Source of the DNA: Flavipsychrobacter sp.
GTDB lineage: Bacteria > Bacteroidota > Bacteroidia > Chitinophagales > Chitinophagaceae
Assembly: GCA_021156265.1 (NCBI GenBank)
Contig: JAJNBR010000080.1
Location: forward strand, 1 to 20,078
Direction of reading: 5' to 3'
Length of the DNA stretch: 20,078 nt
Each line of letters begins with the position of its first letter. Position 1 is the stretch's first letter. A program made the translations under genes and the position numbers. Under the pieces are notes generated by a model. The model was not told the DNA's origin. It saw only the letters and a program-made list of their open reading frames with translations, and searched no databases. Positions 15,469 through 20,078 of the stretch are shown piece after piece.

Positions 15469-16908
15469 TTAAGATTTAGCTTTTGCTTGTTTTCGTTCAA
15501 GCATGTCGATAAGAGACACGATATTGCTGTGGTCCAGTCTCTTACCTCTTATGATCTTCTTCTCGTCGAGCAAATATATAACAGGTGTGCTATAAATATC
15601 ATAGTCAGCCCGGTACTTTGACGTGCGTTGTGGATCATGAACATGAATCCACTCTTTTAGCCCATGTTCTTTCAGGAGTTTCTGCATTTCCTCGTCAGTG
15701 CCACTGTTTTTTACCCCGTATATTTTAACGCCCCGATCTTTAAGCACAGCCTTGTACAATGAGTCCAATACCGGCATCTCCTTTTGGCAGTGGCCGCAAT
15801 CAGGCGCCCAAAACACAACCAGGGTGTATTTAGCTTTTACATCATGAAGTGAATGGATCAGTTTGGGATTATTGATATCCGGCAGTTTGATCTCAGGTGC
15901 GAGGTTACCAATTACATTCGGGGCAATACTATGGGCACGTTCTACATATTTCGCCAGCTGGTCAGCTTCCAGCCACCATGCGTCGCCCTTCATAAAATAG
16001 TTCTCAACCAAGTAGACGAATACGGCGTCCATTCCCATAATTTTACTGGTCTCAGCATTGCGGGTCAGCCACCATAGGGTGTATTTAAACAGATCCTTAC
16101 TTGGCCTTGCCTTTGCCAGCAGCATATCACTTTCTTTGATCACACTATCCTCCAGCGGCAACACCAGTTTATTCATATACTCATCGAGCTTGGCGTCGAA
16201 AATTGGTGTATTGATCAGGCGGTCCTCTGTGAAATCAAACTTATCCCAGTAGTGCGACTTGTAGTACGTATAAGTAAACATCGAATCTACAGTTCCATCT
16301 GCACGCACTTCCTGATCCTTGGGAACCTCAGGCATCTCCATAGCGTTAAAAATAGCCGTCAGGAAACTACGCGGATTGCGTTGTACGTAGTCACGCCTGT
16401 AATTAATTAATGATTTACCGACCGACTCATATTTTTTGTTGACAGCAGCGGTATCGGCTTTCGTTTTTGCCTTTGCCAAATCTCCGGAATACTGCTGCTG
16501 TTTTTCACTAAACCCCTTCAAAAACTTCATGTAGTCAAGGAAATGCTCGTTTTCCGGGGAATTTTTGAATTTCAACGAGTAGGGCAAACCCTCAATTGGT
16601 GCAGTGATTTCAATATTATCTCCGTCATCTAGCAATAATTCAAAATAAGTTTTTTTATCACCCAATAAGATCATATAAATACCGCCTAATATACTATCCT
16701 TGCTTTGAAAGGTGATAGTACCGGATTTATCGAAATATGCTGAATCCGACTTATAGATCGTCGGCAAAGGTTTGCCGTAATAGTGCGCCAGGTAGGCCAT
16801 GCTATCAGTCACTCCCGGCATTTTAATCGTAATATGGTAACCATGTCTGGCAAAGCCGTTAAGGCTGAATACGAACAAACAAATAAGCGTTAATAGCGAA
16901 CGTTGCAT
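15469..16908 (-). CDS. Thioredoxin-like exported protein (TlpA type, DUF4369/DUF5106-like N-terminus), CGHC
   Basis: This 479-residue protein has an N-terminal signal peptide (MQRSLLTLICLFVFSLNGFA). It follows the Bacteroidota TlpA-like plan: a beta-rich DUF4369-like region (about 20-115), a helical middle (about 120-330), and a thioredoxin domain (about 335-470). The active site is CGHC at 371-374 in WAPDCGHCQKEMP, and a TPVIYLLD segment supplies the cis-proline. The CGHC dipeptide (as in eukaryotic PDI) is often associated with more oxidising thiol chemistry than CGPC. Whether it reduces or oxidises partners is unknown. It starts 9 bases after its tandem paralogue and is followed by the parvulin-type foldase gene. 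The paralogue shares most of the thioredoxin domain and long identical blocks such as DEKKIIRGKR. Confidence 0.9.
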   Translation of the reverse strand: MQRSLLTLICLFVFSLNGFARHGYHITIKMPGVTDSMAYLAHYYGKPLPTIYKSDSAYFDKSGTITFQSKDSILGGIYMILLGDKKTYFELLLDDGDNIEITAPIEGLPYSLKFKNSPENEHFLDYMKFLKGFSEKQQQYSGDLAKAKTKADTAAVNKKYESVGKSLINYRRDYVQRNPRSFLTAIFNAMEMPEVPKDQEVRADGTVDSMFTYTYYKSHYWDKFDFTEDRLINTPIFDAKLDEYMNKLVLPLEDSVIKESDMLLAKARPSKDLFKYTLWWLTRNAETSKIMGMDAVFVYLVENYFMKGDAWWLEADQLAKYVERAHSIAPNVIGNLAPEIKLPDINNPKLIHSLHDVKAKYTLVVFWAPDCGHCQKEMPVLDSLYKAVLKDRGVKIYGVKNSGTDEEMQKLLKEHGLKEWIHVHDPQRTSKYRADYDIYSTPVIYLLDEKKIIRGKRLDHSNIVSLIDMLERKQAKAKS

Positions 16909-16917
16909 TATGTGTGT

Positions 16918-18366
16918 TTAAGATTTTTTAGGTGTGTTTGGTATATGTCCTGCTTCCAGTAGTTCAATCAGTTGCAAAATGTTTTCGTGACCTACCCTCT
17001 TACCCCTGATGATCTTTTTTTCATCGAGTAAATATACGGATGGGGTGCCATAAACATCATATAGGGCCCTATAATTCGATTTACGCTCCGGATCATAGAC
17101 ATTTATCCAGTCATTTATCCCGAATTGGTCGATTTTTTCTTTCCAGATCTTTATGTCGCTATCAGTGCGTACGGCATACATCTTGACACCTTTATTTTTA
17201 AGTACAGTCCTGTACAACGAATCGAGTTTAGGCACCTCTTCCAGGCAGGTGCCACAAGTAGGCGACCAGAAAACAAGCAATGTATACTTAGCCTTTAGCC
17301 CCGACAGGGAATGCTCCTTGTTTTGCAGGTCAACCATCTTTAGCTCAGGCGCTATATTACCTATCACATTTGGAGCTATTTTTTGCGCTCTGTCTACATA
17401 CTTGGCCAACATGTCGGAGCTAAGCCACCAGGCATCGCCCTTCATATAGTAATTCTCAACAAGATGGACGAACGCTTCATCCATACCCATTATTTTACTG
17501 TTTTGTGCGTATTGAGCAAGTGTGTGCAAAGTGTATTTAAATACTTCTTTTGTACCACGGGTCTTAGCGAGCAGCTTGTCAGCCTCTGTAGCGAAGGTAT
17601 CGGCTATTTGAGGGATCAATTTGTTGAAATACTCATCCAGCTTATTGTCATATATCGGAGTATATATTAACCTGTCATCCTGAAGATCAAAATTATCCCA
17701 ATAATGTTCGCGATAGAAGTTATAAGCAAATAAAGTGTCCTCCCTACCGCCTGACAAATAATGTTTTCCTTCCGGAACTTTCGGCGTTTCCAGGGCATTA
17801 AAAACAGCAGCTAGCACAGTGCCAGGATACTTTGCAACATAATCTTTCCGATAAGTTGTTACTGCTTTGCCCTCTGCAGCCAATTTCTCCAGGGTTAGCG
17901 TACTGTCTATTTTGGTTTTAGCCCGGGCAAGTTCCTGCTGGTATTGTTGCTGTTTGCCCGAATACTCGCCCAGGTAACGGATATAGGAAACAAAACGCTC
18001 GTTTTCCGGAGAATTTTTAAAACTGAGTCCTACTGGCAATTCCTGTGCCTTTGCAGTTATCGAAAAATCGTCGCCGTTGTTAAGAAGAAATTCGAAGTAG
18101 GTTCTTTTGTCGCCCAGGAGGATAATATATATCCCGCCCACAATTGTATCTTTACTTTGAAGTATCGCAAAGTTGTTCTTGTCAAAGCGCGCGGAATCGA
18201 TCTTGTAGATTGTCGGAATTGACTTGCCGTAGTAATGGGCTAGATATACCAATGAGTCGGAAAGGTTAACGTCAGTAAACCTGATCCCTATCTTATAACC
18301 ATTCCCCGCAGAAACAAAACTTACTATGCCCGCCAGGAGCAACAGGGTCAATAAAGCTTTTCTCAT
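16918..18366 (-). CDS. Thioredoxin-like exported protein, tandem paralogue, CGTC
   Basis: This 482-residue protein, taken from the ATG at 18366, has a signal peptide (MRKALLTLLLLAGIVSFVSA) and the same three-part layout as the next gene. The active site is CGTC at 371-374 in WSPTCGTCLEEVP, the same residue numbers as CGHC in the neighbour. A TPSVYLLD segment provides the cis-proline. Choosing the ATG at 18402 would add a non-signal-like MPFGIGFHNNIR. A -7 box at 18416-18423 also puts transcription too close for that start. The two paralogues share blocks such as KIMGMD, VENY-MKGDAWWL and APNVIGN, so a duplication is plain. It is the first gene of the operon. Substrate and redox direction cannot be read from sequence. 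Confidence 0.9.
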   Translation of the reverse strand: MRKALLTLLLLAGIVSFVSAGNGYKIGIRFTDVNLSDSLVYLAHYYGKSIPTIYKIDSARFDKNNFAILQSKDTIVGGIYIILLGDKRTYFEFLLNNGDDFSITAKAQELPVGLSFKNSPENERFVSYIRYLGEYSGKQQQYQQELARAKTKIDSTLTLEKLAAEGKAVTTYRKDYVAKYPGTVLAAVFNALETPKVPEGKHYLSGGREDTLFAYNFYREHYWDNFDLQDDRLIYTPIYDNKLDEYFNKLIPQIADTFATEADKLLAKTRGTKEVFKYTLHTLAQYAQNSKIMGMDEAFVHLVENYYMKGDAWWLSSDMLAKYVDRAQKIAPNVIGNIAPELKMVDLQNKEHSLSGLKAKYTLLVFWSPTCGTCLEEVPKLDSLYRTVLKNKGVKMYAVRTDSDIKIWKEKIDQFGINDWINVYDPERKSNYRALYDVYGTPSVYLLDEKKIIRGKRVGHENILQLIELLEAGHIPNTPKKS

Positions 18367-18387
18367 TCTTATATTATTGTGAAACCC

Positions 18388-18403
18388 AATGCCAAACGGC
18401 ATT
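18388..18403. repeat. Short inverted repeat in the leader of the thioredoxin-like operon
   Basis: AATGCC (18388-18393) and GGCATT (18398-18403), loop AAAC. It lies between the proposed -7 box and the ATG at 18366, so it would form a small hairpin in the mRNA leader. Function unknown. Confidence 0.4.
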
Positions 18404-18415
18404 TATGGTACTTGT

Positions 18416-18423
18416 CAAAATTA
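18416..18423 (-). promoter_or_regulatory. -7 box for the thioredoxin-like/foldase operon
   Basis: TAATTTTG on the minus strand matches TAnnTTTG. The nearest TTG upstream is at 25-base spacing, outside the usual 19-21, so the -33 element is uncertain. It predicts a leader of about 40 bases. Confidence 0.4.
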
Positions 18424-18458
18424 AAGAATACAGACAGTCTATCCTAATCAATCGTTTG

Positions 18459-18466
18459 TAACTTTG
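18459..18466 (+). promoter_or_regulatory. -7 box for rlmD
   Basis: TAACTTTG matches TAnnTTTG exactly and lies 26 bases before the TTG start at 18493. No TTG is found at standard -33 spacing. The divergent operon's -7 box is about 40 bases away on the other strand. Confidence 0.45.
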
Positions 18467-18492
18467 CACCTCATTTAACGTAAATTTTGCAT

Positions 18493-19905
18493 TTGTCACG
18501 TAAGAAAAAACCTCAAATTAATAATATCACCATCGACGCCTATGCAGCCGAAGGGAAAAGTATAGCGCACCTGGAAGAGGGAAAGGTGCTTTTTGTCGAA
18601 AATGCCATCCCCGGCGATATAGTCAATGTGCGTGTTACTAAAGACAAAAAGAACTGGGCGGAAGGCAAGGTATTAGAATTGGTACAACCCTCCCCGCATC
18701 GGGTAGAGCCATTTTGCCCTCATTTCGGCACATGCGGAGGTTGCAAGTGGCAAATGCTTCCTTATGCGCAGCAGCTACAATACAAACAACAGCAAGTATT
18801 AGATCAATTGCAACGTATCGGCCAGATCACGCTTCCGGAAATGCAGCCTATATTAGGTAGCCAACTCGAAAGGTATTACCGTAATAAACTGGAGTTTACT
18901 TTTTGTACACACCGTTACAGAACGGTTGAAGAAATTAGAGCTGCGGGAGATGCTATTTTCCCACAAGAGCCCGTTCTTGGCTTCCACGCCCCAGGACTGT
19001 TTGATAAGGTAGTGGAGATACATACCTGCTACTTGCAAAAAGAACCTACGAATATTTTACTGAGCACCCTGAGAAATTACGCTGAAGCAAACCAGCTACC
19101 TTATTATGACTACCGCAGCCACAGTGGGTGGCTACGGAATGTAGTGTTACGAATAGCAAGAACCGGCGAAATATTGGTGAACCTGGTAATGCAGCACGAA
19201 AACGAATCTGAAAGGAAGGCGATTCTGGACCACATTCTGGCTAACGTTCCTGGCATTACAACGCTGCACTATACTATCAACCCCAAGGTAAACGATAGCA
19301 TTCACGATCTTGAAGTGCATTTATATGCCGGGAAGGGATATATCGAAGAAACTTTGGAAAATTACCGCTTTAAGATATCACCAAAGTCTTTCTTCCAGAC
19401 CAACACTTACCAGGCAGAGGAATTGTACAAAGTCACTCGCGAGTTTGCCGGCCTTAGCGGCCATGAAACCCTATATGACCTGTATTGTGGCACCGGTAGC
19501 ATTGGTATATTCTGTTCGGACAAGGCAAAAAAAGTTATCGGTATAGAGGTAATCGATGACGCAGTAAAAGACGCATACGAGAACGCTGCAATGAACGGTC
19601 TTCAACATTGCAAGTTTTTTGCCGGCGACGTTGCTGATATATGTACCGATGAGTTTTTCGAAATCCATGGACGTCCAGACGTTATCATTACCGATCCACC
19701 AAGAGCTGGTATGCATGAAAAATTGGTGCAACAGTTATTAAAAATGCGCGCTCCTAAAGTAGTGTATGTAAGTTGTAATCCCGCCACCCAGGCCCGTGAC
19801 CTCAACCTGCTTGATGAGGCGTATCGGGTAACGCGGCTGCAGCCGGTGGATATGTTCCCGCATACACACCACATTGAGAATGTCGCCTTGCTGGAGCTCC
19901 GGTAA
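18493..19905 (+). CDS. rlmD: 23S rRNA (uracil-5-)-methyltransferase RlmD
   Basis: About 470 residues with RlmD/RumA architecture: a TRAM-like beta-barrel (about 1-60), a 4Fe-4S region, then a SAM-dependent methyltransferase. It methylates a uracil C5 of 23S rRNA (U1939 in E. coli). The cluster Cys are three in CPHFGTCGGC (75, 81 and 84 from this start) plus one in HTCYLQKE near 179. The SAM site is LYCGTGSIGIF, the motif before catalysis TDPPRAGM, and the nucleophile Cys is in VYVSCNPATQ near residue 428. A related family member with another uracil target cannot be excluded. No ATG is available: a stop at 18481 is followed by TTG at 18487 (MHLSRKK) and 18493 (MSRKKK). The second gives the usual opening of such proteins. 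The stop directly abuts the next, convergent gene. Confidence 0.92.
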   Translation: MSRKKKPQINNITIDAYAAEGKSIAHLEEGKVLFVENAIPGDIVNVRVTKDKKNWAEGKVLELVQPSPHRVEPFCPHFGTCGGCKWQMLPYAQQLQYKQQQVLDQLQRIGQITLPEMQPILGSQLERYYRNKLEFTFCTHRYRTVEEIRAAGDAIFPQEPVLGFHAPGLFDKVVEIHTCYLQKEPTNILLSTLRNYAEANQLPYYDYRSHSGWLRNVVLRIARTGEILVNLVMQHENESERKAILDHILANVPGITTLHYTINPKVNDSIHDLEVHLYAGKGYIEETLENYRFKISPKSFFQTNTYQAEELYKVTREFAGLSGHETLYDLYCGTGSIGIFCSDKAKKVIGIEVIDDAVKDAYENAAMNGLQHCKFFAGDVADICTDEFFEIHGRPDVIITDPPRAGMHEKLVQQLLKMRAPKVVYVSCNPATQARDLNLLDEAYRVTRLQPVDMFPHTHHIENVALLELR

Positions 19906-20078
19906 TCAATTTGTGAGAAAATTATAGTCGCTAAGTAAGCGAAACAAAAAATCCCGTGGTTGCAGATCGGTTTCGATCTGCAACACTTCTTTAATGCGCT
20001 GGCTTACCTGCCCCACATACTGGTCGTTGTCTGCATTGCCCTCGCGCATTTCCAGCAATCCACGTATGCCATTGATAT
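19906..20078 (-). CDS. Unidentified protein, C-terminal 56 residues
   Basis: A minus-strand open frame enters from the right edge and ends at TGA (19906-19908), immediately next to the rlmD stop codon. The 56 visible residues (from INGIRGLLEMREGN to LLSDYNFLTN) are soluble and mixed helical in character. I do not recognise a family. It is the only one of the three minus-strand frames open across the whole segment, and it lies tail to tail with rlmD, which supports a real gene end. A perfect 11-bp inverted repeat is embedded in its coding sequence. Confidence 0.6.
   Translation of the reverse strand, partial: INGIRGLLEMREGNADNDQYVGQVSQRIKEVLQIETDLQPRDFLFRLLSDYNFLTN
19959..19984. repeat. Perfect 11-bp inverted repeat inside the end of the right-hand gene
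   Basis: GTTGCAGATCG (19959-19969) and CGATCTGCAAC (19974-19984), loop GTTT. It lies 53 bases beyond the rlmD stop. It may help end rlmD transcripts, because no intergenic space is left for a terminator. No T-run follows. Confidence 0.6.

Overview
The window looks like chromosomal DNA of a Bacteroidota bacterium, probably a member of the Chitinophagaceae or a close relative. Three things suggest this. Recognisable promoters have the Bacteroidota form (TTG, about 20 bases, TAnnTTTG) instead of -35/-10 boxes. Starts are hard to assign by Shine-Dalgarno sequences. The gene families are typical of the phylum: DUF4369/TlpA-type thioredoxin-like proteins, a DUF6438 lipoprotein, and a ferredoxin divergent from an acyl-CoA reductase. 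The genus is inference. I saw no rRNA, tRNA, CRISPR array, insertion sequence or phage gene. No stretch over 300 bases lacks a gene.

Layout. Positions 1-1914 (minus) hold an FtsX/MacB-type permease, a phosphoribosyltransferase and the start of an isoaspartyl peptidase/asparaginase, probably co-transcribed. A divergent MFS exporter (about 2004-3335) converges on a DUF486/DMT-type membrane gene that carries a frameshift. A small disordered basic protein gene (3748-3933) shares a terminator with clpB (3968-6589, minus). Divergent from clpB is a membrane-anchored diheme cytochrome c (6828-7820). Next on the minus strand are a secreted CBM9-like protein (7897-9423), a DUF72 protein (9627-10364) and a broken dprA (10402-11416). 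A DUF6438 lipoprotein (plus), a ferredoxin (minus) and an acyl-CoA reductase (plus) follow. A minus-strand operon at 13483-18366 encodes two tandem thioredoxin-like paralogues and a SurA/PpiC-like foldase. The window ends with rlmD (18493-19905, plus) and the 3' end of an unidentified minus-strand gene.

How the genes work together. The 13.5-18.4 kb operon reads as an envelope protein-folding or redox module: two thioredoxin-fold proteins and a double-parvulin chaperone, all exported. ClpB does disaggregation in the cytosol. The ferredoxin/acyl-CoA reductase pair suggests electron-carrier-linked acyl metabolism, but only the neighbourhood supports that. Most of the rest is housekeeping.

I found no convincing new multi-gene system. 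The strongest unusual observations are the internally deleted, frameshifted dprA, the single-base frameshift in the DUF486 gene, the duplicated thioredoxin-like pair with different active-site dipeptides, and several perfect inverted repeats at gene boundaries.
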